Source: CABZJG01 sp965659715
GTDB lineage: Bacteria; Pseudomonadota; Alphaproteobacteria; Rhodobacterales; Rhodobacteraceae
Direction of reading: 5' to 3'
Assembly (NCBI GenBank): GCA_965659715.1
Contig: CBFHXE010000027.1
Span: forward strand, 1 to 28,455
Length of the DNA stretch: 28,455 bases
Shown: positions 7,341-14,594 of the stretch, piece after piece
How the letters are laid out: each line of letters opens with the position of its first letter
Numbering within the stretch: the stretch's first letter is position 1
Translations under genes and position numbers: made by a program
The notes under the pieces: model-generated
What the model was told of the DNA's origin: nothing
Databases searched by the model: none
Seen by the model: only the letters and a program-made list of their open reading frames with translations

Positions 7341-7764
7341 ATTTTATTCCAATTACGCTGTAACAAATGAGATCAATTAACGCGGTTATTTTGTCAAAGT
7401 TTCCCCAAATTGACCATCTATTAAAGTTTTATTCTGATTATTTTTTGCAAACTGGAAATAATAAGTCGCCAATTGAAGCAAACCGATGCCGTCCTGATAA
7501 AATTAATGGTCAAAATGGTTTTTGATCTTTTGCCGGTTTGCGGTAAGCACACGTGTGATTATTAAGACGTCTGTCAACCACAGGAAAATCGATTAAAGTG
7601 GACTTGCTATGAATTAGGGTTTGCATGAAAAAGTCAGGCTGCCTTCCAATAATAATCCACGTCTTTCGATTAAAAATGCGCAGGTTGTTGAAGTAACCTT
7701 TCTTGTAGTAGACACGGATTTACCACAGGCATCTGTGTAACAGATAATATGCAGAGTTTATATT
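7341..7764. other. Intergenic region between the kinase and pncB (divergent)
   Basis: About 430 AT-rich bases separate two divergently read genes and must hold both promoters. I found no convincing -35/-10 pair. Two inverted repeats stand out: a perfect 10-base palindrome CACACGTGTG at 7548-7557, and a longer imperfect repeat at 7720-7740 described separately. No ORF here looks real. Confidence 0.6.
7720..7740. promoter_or_regulatory. Inverted repeat upstream of pncB, possible operator
   Basis: TTA-C-CACAG, four bases, then CTGTGTAA form eight-base arms with one extra C, centred about 46 bases before the pncB start. The position suits a repressor operator or an activator site. It does not match a regulator site for NAD genes that I know. 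Confidence 0.35.
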
Positions 7765-7776
7765 TTGGGGGCTTGG

Positions 7777-9069
7777 ATGGTTGATATAGCAACGCGGGTT
7801 TGGAACCATAAATGGAAAATCGACCCGATCGTCAGATCATTGATCGACACTGATTTTTACAAGCTTTTAATGTGCCAATCCATCTATCGGAACAAGCCGG
7901 ACACTCATGTGACCTTTAGCCTTATCAACCGGTCAAAAAATCTACGGCTTGCAGAGCTGATCGACGAAGGCGAATTGCGTGAGCAACTCGATCATATCCG
8001 CAGCTTAAGCCTGACGCGCGGTGAAAGCACATGGCTGCGCGGCAATACCTTTTACGGAAAGCGCCAGATGTTTCGACCGGATTTTATGGAGTGGTTCGAA
8101 AACTTGCGGCTACCGGATTATCATCTTGAAAAACGCGACGGACAATTCGAGCTAACCTTTGAAGGCAGCTGGCCTGAGGTTATGATGTGGGAAATTCCAG
8201 CGCTTGCTGTGCTAATGGAGTTGCGCGGGCGTGCGGTTCTTAAAGGGTTGGCAAAGTTTGAACTGCAGGTGCTCTACGCGCGGGCAATGACGAAGCTTTG
8301 GGAAAAAATTGAAAGCCTGCGAACCATAGAGGATTTGCGCATAGCAGACTTTGGCACACGCCGCAGACATTCTTATCTTTGGCAAGACTGGTGTGTGCAG
8401 GCAATGCTCGAAGGCTTGGGTGAGAAGTTTATCGGCACATCGAATTGTGCTGTGGCCAGGGAACGCGACATCGAAGCTATTGGCACAAACGCGCACGAGC
8501 TTCCAATGGTGTATTGTGCTTTGGCAGAAACGGATGAACAGCTTGCGGCAGCGCCCTATCACGTCCTTTCAGACTGGCAAGAGGAACATGATGGAAACTT
8601 GCGTGTTATATTGCCCGATACTTATGGAACCGAGGGCTTTTTACAGAACGCACCAGATTGGCTTGCCGCATGGACTGGCGTTCGCATTGACAGCGGCGAT
8701 CCTGCTGCCAGTGCGGAAATTGCCATTAAGTGGTGGCAGGATCGCGGCGAAGATCCGACACAAAAACTGGTTATTTTTTCGGATGGTCTAGATACCGATA
8801 GCATCATTTATCTGCACAAGAAGTTTTCGGGACGGGTGAAAGTATCGTTTGGCTGGGGCACGAATTTAACCAATGATTTCCGCGGCCTTGTGCCTAACGA
8901 AGAGCTGGGCGCATTTTCTTTGGTGTGTAAGGCGGTGTCAGCCAATGGCCGGCCAACTGTCAAGCTCTCGGATAACCCCAATAAGGCGATGGGCCCCCTT
9001 TCAGAAATTGAACGTTACAAACGCATTTTCAAATTGGGCCACCAACAACCAATTGAAGTTTTTGTATAA
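7777..9069 (+). CDS. pncB: Nicotinate phosphoribosyltransferase
   Basis: PncB joins nicotinate and phosphoribosyl pyrophosphate to give nicotinate mononucleotide, the entry of the Preiss-Handler route to NAD. ATP hydrolysis by the enzyme drives the step. The 430-residue product carries SLIDTDFYKLLMCQSIY at the N-terminus, FGTRRRHSYLWQ around residue 200, FIGTSNCAVARE, GTNAHELPMVY, and the phosphoribosyl-binding RIDSGDPA and SDGLDTD segments. All belong to the bacterial PncB family. I start at the ATG at 7777, five bases after GGGGG; a TTG at 7765 in the same frame would place that purine run inside the gene. No nicotinamidase gene (pncA) lies beside it. The next gene is an MFS transporter 94 bases downstream. 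Confidence 0.96.
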   Translation: MVDIATRVWNHKWKIDPIVRSLIDTDFYKLLMCQSIYRNKPDTHVTFSLINRSKNLRLAELIDEGELREQLDHIRSLSLTRGESTWLRGNTFYGKRQMFRPDFMEWFENLRLPDYHLEKRDGQFELTFEGSWPEVMMWEIPALAVLMELRGRAVLKGLAKFELQVLYARAMTKLWEKIESLRTIEDLRIADFGTRRRHSYLWQDWCVQAMLEGLGEKFIGTSNCAVARERDIEAIGTNAHELPMVYCALAETDEQLAAAPYHVLSDWQEEHDGNLRVILPDTYGTEGFLQNAPDWLAAWTGVRIDSGDPAASAEIAIKWWQDRGEDPTQKLVIFSDGLDTDSIIYLHKKFSGRVKVSFGWGTNLTNDFRGLVPNEELGAFSLVCKAVSANGRPTVKLSDNPNKAMGPLSEIERYKRIFKLGHQQPIEVFV

Positions 9070-9163
9070 CGAAATTTTGAGCGCTTTGCGCTGTTACAGG
9101 AATAGCTTGATCTCGTTTGCGTAAAACGGTCTAAGTCAATCAGGCAACTGGGAAAGCAATCAC

Positions 9164-10534
9164 ATGAGCAATCGAAAAAAAATCTGGGGATGGTTCTTTT
9201 ATGATTGGGCGAGCCAGCCGTTTCACACGCTGCTCATGACATTTGTCTTTGGACCGTATTTTGCCATTGTGGCCTCGCAATATTATTTGGGGCTTGGGCA
9301 GGATGAAACGCTTGCAGATGCCAATGCCCAGATCGTCTGGTCAAATTGTTTGGCGATCACGGGTCTGATCATTGGATTTGGTGGCCCCGTACTCGGGGCT
9401 ATTGCTGATACGACAAGGTTAAGAAAGCCCTGGATAAGTACGTTTTCAGTGATCTATTTGGTGACAGCCCTTGCTCTCTGGTTCACATTGCCAGACGGCT
9501 CAAACATGTTGCTGATGCTGTCAGTTTTTGGTCTTTGTTTCATTATGGCCGAGTACACTTACATTTTCACAAATGCGCAGCTTCCCTCGCTTGGATCTAT
9601 TGACGAGGTCGGCAAAATATCCGGATCAGGCTTTGGGTTCGGCTATGCAGGTGGGGTTTTGTCATTGCTTATAATGCTGTTGTTTTTTGTTGAACAAGAC
9701 AACGGTAAAACGATGATCCTAGAAATGGATCCCCTGTTTGGATTAGACGCCTCACAAAAAGAGGGAACGCGTTTTGTCGGGCCATTTGTGGCTATTTGGT
9801 TCGCAATTTTCATGATCCCCTATTTTGCATGGGTACGCGAAGATAAATCTCTTCGTCAGAAATTGAACATTTCGGAGGGTTTAGCAAACCTCATTGGGTC
9901 AATAAAATCTCTTCCGTCCAGAAAGAGCCTGTTCTCATATCTGGTTGCGTCAATGTTTTATCGCGATGCTCTAAATGGTCTTTATACCTTCGGCGGTACT
10001 TACGCTGTTCTCGTTTTGAATTGGAACATAGTTAAATTGGGTCAGTTCGGTATCATAGCGGCCGTATCTGCCGCTCTTTTCAGCTGGCTCGGGGGCTTTT
10101 TGGATCGAAGAGTTGGTCCAAAACCCGTGATTGTTGTCATGGTTTGTATCCTGACTGTCGTTTGTTTTGTCATCGTAAATACCTCACTGACCCATGTGTT
10201 CGGCGTGGCCGTTCCCGAGGGCTCTAATCTGCCGGATATGGTTTTTTATACCTGTGGCGTTTTCATCGGGGGCATGGGCGGTATTTTACAATCTGCGAGC
10301 CGCTCGATGATGGTACGCCACACCCGCCCGGAAAAAGCCACCGAAGGCTTTGGGCTTTATGCGCTGTCTGGTCGAGCAACAGCTTTTCTTGCTCCCGCGC
10401 TTATCGGGATTGTCACGGCCATTAGCGGAGATGCGCGCATTGGCATCTCGCCGCTTGTTGGTCTTTTCATCGTGGGATTGGTGTTGCTTTTGTGGGTTCA
10501 TCCCAAGGGCGAATACGACAATTCGGAAGCATAA
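9164..10534 (+). CDS. MFS transporter, UMF1/Atg22-like family
   Basis: A 456-residue integral membrane protein with about twelve hydrophobic segments. The N-terminus KKIWGWFFYDWASQPFHTLLMTFVFGPYF is the hallmark of the UMF1 branch of the major facilitator superfamily (Atg22-like; yeast Atg22 exports amino acids from the vacuole). The second half has GGFLDRRVGPKPVIV, the usual MFS loop, and GGMGGILQSASRSMMVRHTRPEKATEGFGLY. The substrate is unknown for bacterial members. It lies 94 bases after pncB on the same strand, so a role in uptake of a pyridine compound is possible but unproven. The spacer has two small hairpins (9079-9091, AGCGC/GCGCT arms; 9115-9129, CGTTT/AAACG arms), neither followed by a T-run. 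Confidence 0.88.
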   Translation: MSNRKKIWGWFFYDWASQPFHTLLMTFVFGPYFAIVASQYYLGLGQDETLADANAQIVWSNCLAITGLIIGFGGPVLGAIADTTRLRKPWISTFSVIYLVTALALWFTLPDGSNMLLMLSVFGLCFIMAEYTYIFTNAQLPSLGSIDEVGKISGSGFGFGYAGGVLSLLIMLLFFVEQDNGKTMILEMDPLFGLDASQKEGTRFVGPFVAIWFAIFMIPYFAWVREDKSLRQKLNISEGLANLIGSIKSLPSRKSLFSYLVASMFYRDALNGLYTFGGTYAVLVLNWNIVKLGQFGIIAAVSAALFSWLGGFLDRRVGPKPVIVVMVCILTVVCFVIVNTSLTHVFGVAVPEGSNLPDMVFYTCGVFIGGMGGILQSASRSMMVRHTRPEKATEGFGLYALSGRATAFLAPALIGIVTAISGDARIGISPLVGLFIVGLVLLLWVHPKGEYDNSEA

Positions 10535-10601
10535 TTTTTAGGCCCTGATGGTTTCTTTCAACACATCTGGCTATTGACGCCCAAAGAAGAAGCGCTTAGA
10601 C

Positions 10602-10638
10602 GCGGCAGGCCTTTGGCGGTCAAAGGCCAAGTCTCCGC
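10602..10638 (+). promoter_or_regulatory. Stable hairpin in the leader of the queuosine-precursor transporter
   Basis: GGCCTTTG (10608-10615) pairs perfectly with CAAAGGCC (10621-10628) over a five-base loop. GCGG (10602-10605) can pair with CCGC (10635-10638) as an outer stem across an internal loop. It ends 24 bases before the ATG. It is not followed by T residues, so it is not a terminator. It does not match the preQ1-I riboswitch layout as I know it. A regulatory role is a guess from its position. Confidence 0.4.
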
Positions 10639-10662
10639 AACCTTGATAAAACGGATTACAAA

Positions 10663-11304
10663 ATGCAAAGACTTCTTCCCGGCGTAATTGCCATGGCGGC
10701 CATTGTTGTGGCCTCAAACATCCTTGTTCAGTTTCTTATCCTTGACGGGTTATTGACCTGGGGTGCCTTTACCTATCCTTTTGCCTTTCTGGTAACGGAT
10801 TTAATGAACCGCGTATATGGACCCCACGCCGCAAGGCGGGTTGTGTTTGTAGGTTTTGTGGCTGGCATTCTATGCTCTTTGATTGGCAGTCAAATCATGC
10901 TGCAGGGCGACGGATATGAATATGCTGCCGTTGCATTACGGGTTGCCGTTGGTTCGGGGATTGCATTTCTAACAGCCCAGCTGGTCGATGTTTTCATCTT
11001 TGACCGGATGCGACAAGGCGTTTGGTGGCGTGCGCCTCTGGCCTCTAGTGTTGTCGGCTCGGCTTTGGATACGGCACTGTTTTTCACCATTGCCTTTTCT
11101 GCCAGCATTACGCTTTTTCCGGCCTCTGCTAATGAAGAAATTTCCTGGGCATGGGAAGCCGTTCCGCTGATGAATATTGGCGGGCTTTATCCGCTATGGG
11201 TATCTTTGGCGATTGCCGATTGGATGGTAAAAATGACCTTAGCGTTGATTGCACTGATCCCCTTTCGGATTGCTGTCGGCAAAATTTTGCAACCCTCCGC
11301 ATAA
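10663..11304 (+). CDS. Queuosine precursor transporter (YhhQ/DUF165, VUT family)
   Basis: A 213-residue protein with about six membrane segments. Members of this family (E. coli YhhQ) import queuosine precursors such as preQ0 or preQ1 for the tRNA-modification pathway. The diagnostic pieces are ASNILVQF, FTYPFAFLVTDLMNRVYGPHAARRVVFVGF (about 37-66), a conserved D in LVDVFIFDRMR, and a C-terminal block with SALDTALFFTIAF and NIGGLYPLWVSLAIADWMVKM. No other queuosine gene is visible nearby. The ATG at 10663 follows an AT-rich stretch without a strong ribosome-binding site. The leader carries a stable hairpin, so control at RNA level is possible. No terminator precedes the next transcription unit. 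Confidence 0.9.
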   Translation: MQRLLPGVIAMAAIVVASNILVQFLILDGLLTWGAFTYPFAFLVTDLMNRVYGPHAARRVVFVGFVAGILCSLIGSQIMLQGDGYEYAAVALRVAVGSGIAFLTAQLVDVFIFDRMRQGVWWRAPLASSVVGSALDTALFFTIAFSASITLFPASANEEISWAWEAVPLMNIGGLYPLWVSLAIADWMVKMTLALIALIPFRIAVGKILQPSA

Positions 11305-11310
11305 AACATT

Positions 11311-11341
11311 TTGACAAATCTTTAATCTGTGCCACCATACT
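11311..11341 (+). promoter_or_regulatory. Candidate promoter of the 18-codon peptide/structured RNA unit
   Basis: A perfect TTGACA (11311-11316) is followed, after 19 bases, by CATACT (11336-11341), or after 17 by the poorer ACCATA. Transcription would begin about 10-20 bases before the Shine-Dalgarno at 11361. It starts right after the upstream transporter stop codon. Confidence 0.5.
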
Positions 11342-11375
11342 TAGTATCTGAAACAAAACGAAAGGAGGTGGTCCA

Positions 11376-11432
11376 GTGTCTAGAGAGGTATTGGAGAGAG
11401 GTGTCGGAACAGTTTGGGAGATGCACGCCTAA
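11376..11432 (+). CDS. 18-residue peptide with an exceptionally strong ribosome-binding site
   Basis: GTG opens MSREVLERGVGTVWEMHA and the frame ends in TAA at 11430-11432. The preceding AAAGGAGGTGGTCC (11361-11374) matches the complement of the 16S rRNA 3' tail at nearly every position, far beyond a normal Shine-Dalgarno. GGAGG sits seven bases from the start codon, ideal spacing. The peptide is charged at its N-terminus, has one Trp, and lacks a run of any single amino acid, so simple attenuation by starvation is not suggested. The last codons and stop lie inside helix P3, and the Shine-Dalgarno lies inside helix P1. The function is unknown. Confidence 0.6.
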   Translation: MSREVLERGVGTVWEMHA

Positions 11433-11499
11433 GGCAACCCTTGGTCGTGCGATCGACTGAATTGGTGAGTTCCTAACCGGCCCACCTCCGTAAGTCTCG

Positions 11500-11529
11500 A
11501 AGGGTCGTCCGCAACGGACGACCCTTTTT
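11500..11529 (+). terminator. Strong rho-independent terminator
   Basis: Twelve base pairs (11500-11511 with 11515-11526) around a CAA loop are followed by TTT. It closes the peptide/RNA unit and lies 48 bases before the arfB start, so arfB needs either readthrough or its own promoter. Confidence 0.92.
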
Positions 11530-11577
11530 GAATGAAACCAAAAAACATTTTAGGGATTAGATCAGGACACCTGAAAA

Positions 11578-12012
11578 ATGCTGCGGATTTCGGACAACAT
11601 TAGCCTGCAGGATTGGGAACTGACAGAGCACTTTACCCGCGCATCTGGTCCGGGTGGACAGAACGTTAATAAAGTTAGCTCGGCAGTTGAGCTGCGGTTT
11701 GAAGCTGCCAGATCCCCGTCTTTAACCGACCCGGTTAAATCACGGCTCAAAAAACTGGCAGGGCGAAAATGGACCAAAGAAGGTGCAATTATCATCCAGT
11801 GCGATGAAACCCGTCATCAGGGGCGCAACCGCGAAATTGCACGAGCGCGGTTGGTCGAATTGATTTCTTGCGCGTTAATCGCCCCGAAAAGGCGTATCCC
11901 GACACGGCCGACCAAAGCCAGCCAAAGGCGCAGGCTGGATTCAAAAAAGGCCCGCGCAGGCGTGAAAGTAACCCGTGGAAGATTGCGCCCAACAGATGCT
12001 GCAGACGATTAA
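11578..12012 (+). CDS. arfB: Alternative ribosome-rescue factor B (peptidyl-tRNA hydrolase)
   Basis: ArfB (YaeJ) enters stalled ribosomes that lack a stop codon and hydrolyses the peptidyl-tRNA. The 144-residue protein has a release-factor-like catalytic domain with GGQ at 26-28 (SGPGGQNVNKVSSAVELRF). Its lysine/arginine-rich tail (LDSKKARAGVKVTRGRLR) inserts into the empty mRNA channel. Length and tail distinguish it from full-length RF1/RF2, which have codon-recognition domains. The start at ATG 11578 has only a weak upstream AGGA. The gene follows a strong terminator that ends a translated structured RNA, which raises the possibility of regulation by readthrough. YggT follows 83 bases downstream. 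Confidence 0.95.
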   Translation: MLRISDNISLQDWELTEHFTRASGPGGQNVNKVSSAVELRFEAARSPSLTDPVKSRLKKLAGRKWTKEGAIIIQCDETRHQGRNREIARARLVELISCALIAPKRRIPTRPTKASQRRRLDSKKARAGVKVTRGRLRPTDAADD

Positions 12013-12095
12013 TTTCAAGACTGTATAAGCGCTCCCCTTGCTCTTTTGTATTCAATTCCCTACTTGTGCAGTATCAACGGTAGGAGGCCGCATAG

Positions 12096-12380
12096 ATGAT
12101 GGCAATTTACGGACCGATCAGGTTGGTTCTTGATATCGCTTTTTTTATCATGATTGTGCATATCATCATGAGCTGGCTCATTAGCTTTCAGGTGCTGAAT
12201 TTGCATCAGCAATTGGTGTCGCAAATCTGGTTCGGTCTGAACCGGCTTTTGGAGCCGATTTACAATCCGATCCGGCGCATTCTTCCTGACACGCGTCCGC
12301 TTGATCTTGCGCCTTTGGTGGCTTTTGTCATTATCATTTCTTTGCGTGACTATATCCTGCCAGAAATCCTATTGCGCTAA
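12096..12380 (+). CDS. YggT family integral membrane protein
   Basis: A 94-residue protein with two hydrophobic segments (about residues 9-33 and 70-88) separated by an amphipathic stretch with LLEPIYNPIRRILPDTRPLDLAPLVAF, the YggT signature. The family is linked to osmotic tolerance and cell-envelope or division functions in other bacteria and plastids, but has no defined activity. The gene has a good AGGAGG eight bases before the first of two ATG codons (12096, 12099). It lies between arfB and recQ on the same strand. The 144 bases before recQ hold no clear terminator. Confidence 0.93.
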   Translation: MMAIYGPIRLVLDIAFFIMIVHIIMSWLISFQVLNLHQQLVSQIWFGLNRLLEPIYNPIRRILPDTRPLDLAPLVAFVIIISLRDYILPEILLR

Positions 12381-12524
12381 GCAACTGTTTATGGCGGATA
12401 CTTTAACCTTATTGAAAGCCAATTGAGCGATATTTTGGTTAATTTAATGTCTGGGACTTGTTTGATCCTGATGAGTGTGGGACACCCAGCTTACGAGCAT
12501 TGAAAAAGAAAAACAGGAACTTTG

Positions 12525-14564
12525 ATGGCGCACCAAGAAACGCTGCTGCGCGATGTTTTTGGGTTTAGTAAGTTTCGCCCGGGTCAAAAAGAAATCGTCG
12601 AAGCAGTGGCTGGCGGCGATAATGTTTTGGCCATTATGCCAACCGGTGGCGGCAAATCTTTGTGTTTTCAACTTCCGGCTTTGCTGCGTGATGGGTTGAC
12701 GGTTGTCATCTCGCCTTTGATCGCGTTGATGCGGGATCAGGTGCGGGCATTGCAGGCGTCGGGTGTTGCTGCAGGGGCTTTGACTTCGGCCAATACCCAG
12801 CAGGAAACGGATGCAGTTTTTGAAGCGCTGAACGCGGGAAAACTAAAGCTTTTATACCTAGCGCCAGAACGGCTGGCGGCGGATTCTATGCAGTCGGTAT
12901 TGCGTCGGTATCACGTCAGTATGCTGGCAGTGGATGAAGCCCATTGTGTGAGCCAGTGGGGACATGATTTTCGGCCTGATTATTTACGCATTGGCCCATT
13001 GCGGCGCGCTTTGGGTGTACCCTTGGCCGCCTTTACAGCCACGGCAGATGCCGAAACCCAACAAGAAATTGTCGAAAGATTATTCGACGGCGCGGCGCCC
13101 ACAACATTCCTGCGCGGCTTTGATAGGCCGAACATTCATTTATCTTTTGCCACCAAAAACGCCCCCCGAAAGCAGCTGCTTGCCTTTGCTTCGGCGCGAA
13201 AGGGGCAATCAGGAATTGTGTATTGCGGGACCCGCGCCAAAACCGAAACGCTTGCCGCTGCGCTGCGCGAAGAAGGGCATTCTGCCTGCCATTACCACGG
13301 CGGGATGGAGGCCGATATGCGGCGCGATGTTGAAGCCCGGTTTGCCACCGAGGATGGGCTGATTGTCGTCGCAACGGTGGCTTTCGGTATGGGGGTGGAT
13401 AAACCCGACATCCGCTGGGTTGCGCATGCTGATCTGCCCAAATCCATCGAAAGCTATTATCAGGAAATTGGCCGCGCCGGGCGCGATGGCGCGCCAGCCG
13501 AAGCGATGACGCTTTATGGCGCTGAAGACATTCGCCTAAGGCGAAGCCAGATCGACGAAGGATTGGCGGACGCCGATCGGCGTTTGGCCGATCATGGCCG
13601 CTTGAATGCATTGCTCGGTCTGGCAGAGGCTTTAGAGTGCCGCCGCAAATCGCTTTTGTCCTATTTTGGTGAAACAGAAATTACCTGTGAAAACTGCGAT
13701 TTATGCGATCAACCACCTGAGATATTTGACGGAACCAATGTTGTTCGAAAAGCTCTGTCGGCGGCCTTGCGCACCAAAGAAACCTTTGGCGCTGGGCATT
13801 TAATCGATATTTTACTGGGTCAGGAAACAGAAAAGGTCCGGCAGCGTGGGCATCAGGACCTGCCCACCTTTGGGGTCGGTAAAGACCTTTCTCGGGCGCA
13901 ATGGCAAGCGGTTTTTCGGCAAATGATGGGCCATGATTTAATCCGGCCCGACAAAGAGCGTATGGGCGCCCTTCGAATGACGGATGCCGCATTGCCTGTG
14001 CTGCGCGCAGAGCAATCCATATCGCTGCGAAAAGACACGCTGAATCAGACCCAAAAAGGCGCCGAGGCAAAGGCGCTCGTTGGTGAAGAAGATGCACCTT
14101 TACTAGCGGCTCTTAAAGCACAGCGCCGCCGGTTGGCCGAGGCTGCGCATGTGCCAGCCTATATCATTTTTAATGATCGCACCCTAATTGAGATGGCTCA
14201 AAGCCGTCCAGAAACCCTTGACGATATGGCACGTATCAATGGCGTCGGTGCCAAAAAGTTGGAAAACTACGGTCTGACATTTTTAAATGTGATCAACGAA
14301 AGCGTTACACAGCCCCATCCGCAGCGCAGAAAACTTGCAGGGCGCAAGGATGGCGCGCTTTATGACCAGTTGCTTGAGGTTCAGGCCACGCTGTCGCGCG
14401 GGGCGCAGGGCATTGACAAACCTCTCAGCTGCTCGGCCGCCTTGCTGGCCAAACTTATTAAGCTAAAGCCGCGTGATCTGGACAGCATGGCAAAAGTGCT
14501 AGGCGATCAAAAAACACATCGGTTTGGCCAAGCGTTTCTGGACGTTTTTGAAAAAGCGCCCTAA
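12525..14564 (+). CDS. recQ: ATP-dependent DNA helicase RecQ
   Basis: RecQ is a 3'-to-5' helicase that unwinds forks, gaps and recombination intermediates. From the ATG at 12525 (six bases after AGGA; a TTG three bases earlier is less likely) it has 679 residues. Motifs in order: Walker A MPTGGGKS (38-45), DEAHCVSQWGHDFRPDY (137-153), FTATAD (170-175), ATVAFGMGVDKPDIRW (283-298) and QEIGRAGRDG (313-322). The zinc site is C372, C388, C391 and C394. The RQC winged helix follows, then an HRDC domain around 525-590. A further 80 residues after the HRDC domain resemble a second, degenerate HRDC unit, which is longer than the 610-residue E. coli enzyme. yaaA starts 30 bases later. Confidence 0.97.
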   Translation: MAHQETLLRDVFGFSKFRPGQKEIVEAVAGGDNVLAIMPTGGGKSLCFQLPALLRDGLTVVISPLIALMRDQVRALQASGVAAGALTSANTQQETDAVFEALNAGKLKLLYLAPERLAADSMQSVLRRYHVSMLAVDEAHCVSQWGHDFRPDYLRIGPLRRALGVPLAAFTATADAETQQEIVERLFDGAAPTTFLRGFDRPNIHLSFATKNAPRKQLLAFASARKGQSGIVYCGTRAKTETLAAALREEGHSACHYHGGMEADMRRDVEARFATEDGLIVVATVAFGMGVDKPDIRWVAHADLPKSIESYYQEIGRAGRDGAPAEAMTLYGAEDIRLRRSQIDEGLADADRRLADHGRLNALLGLAEALECRRKSLLSYFGETEITCENCDLCDQPPEIFDGTNVVRKALSAALRTKETFGAGHLIDILLGQETEKVRQRGHQDLPTFGVGKDLSRAQWQAVFRQMMGHDLIRPDKERMGALRMTDAALPVLRAEQSISLRKDTLNQTQKGAEAKALVGEEDAPLLAALKAQRRRLAEAAHVPAYIIFNDRTLIEMAQSRPETLDDMARINGVGAKKLENYGLTFLNVINESVTQPHPQRRKLAGRKDGALYDQLLEVQATLSRGAQGIDKPLSCSAALLAKLIKLKPRDLDSMAKVLGDQKTHRFGQAFLDVFEKAP

Positions 14565-14594
14565 ATAATAGGGTATAAACATTCGAGGTTGCTC

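Larger units (their letters stand above)
11361..11529 (+). ncRNA. Structured RNA with embedded peptide ORF, ending in a terminator
   Basis: Three nested helices can form. P1: 11364-11374 pairs with 11479-11489 (eight pairs, one mismatch, two pairs). P2: GGT...GGAAC (11400-11410) pairs with GTTCC..ACC (11469-11478). P3: GCACG-CC-AAG (11423-11433) pairs with CTT-GG-CGTGC (11440-11450), with single T bulges on each side and a six-base loop. A 12-pair terminator follows. P1 uses the Shine-Dalgarno of the 18-codon ORF as its 5' arm, so its 3' arm resembles the 16S anti-Shine-Dalgarno. With its own promoter and terminator this is a discrete transcript of roughly 170-180 bases. It does not have the motifs of tmRNA, 4.5S, 6S or RNase P RNA. 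I do not recognise a named family. It may be an sRNA, or a regulatory leader of arfB. Confidence 0.6.

Noticed and set aside
10535..10662. preQ1-I riboswitch before the queuosine-precursor transporter
   Set aside because: The short hairpin plus A-rich tail that forms the pseudoknot is not present; only an ordinary hairpin is seen.
11361..11529. tmRNA, 4.5S RNA or 6S RNA
   Set aside because: No tRNA-like ends or ANDN-type tag, no SRP GGAAG motif, and no long rod with central bubble; the translated ORF also argues against these.
13033..13611. A 192-codon ORF antisense to recQ
   Set aside because: Arginine-rich shadow frame within a gene with intact helicase motifs.
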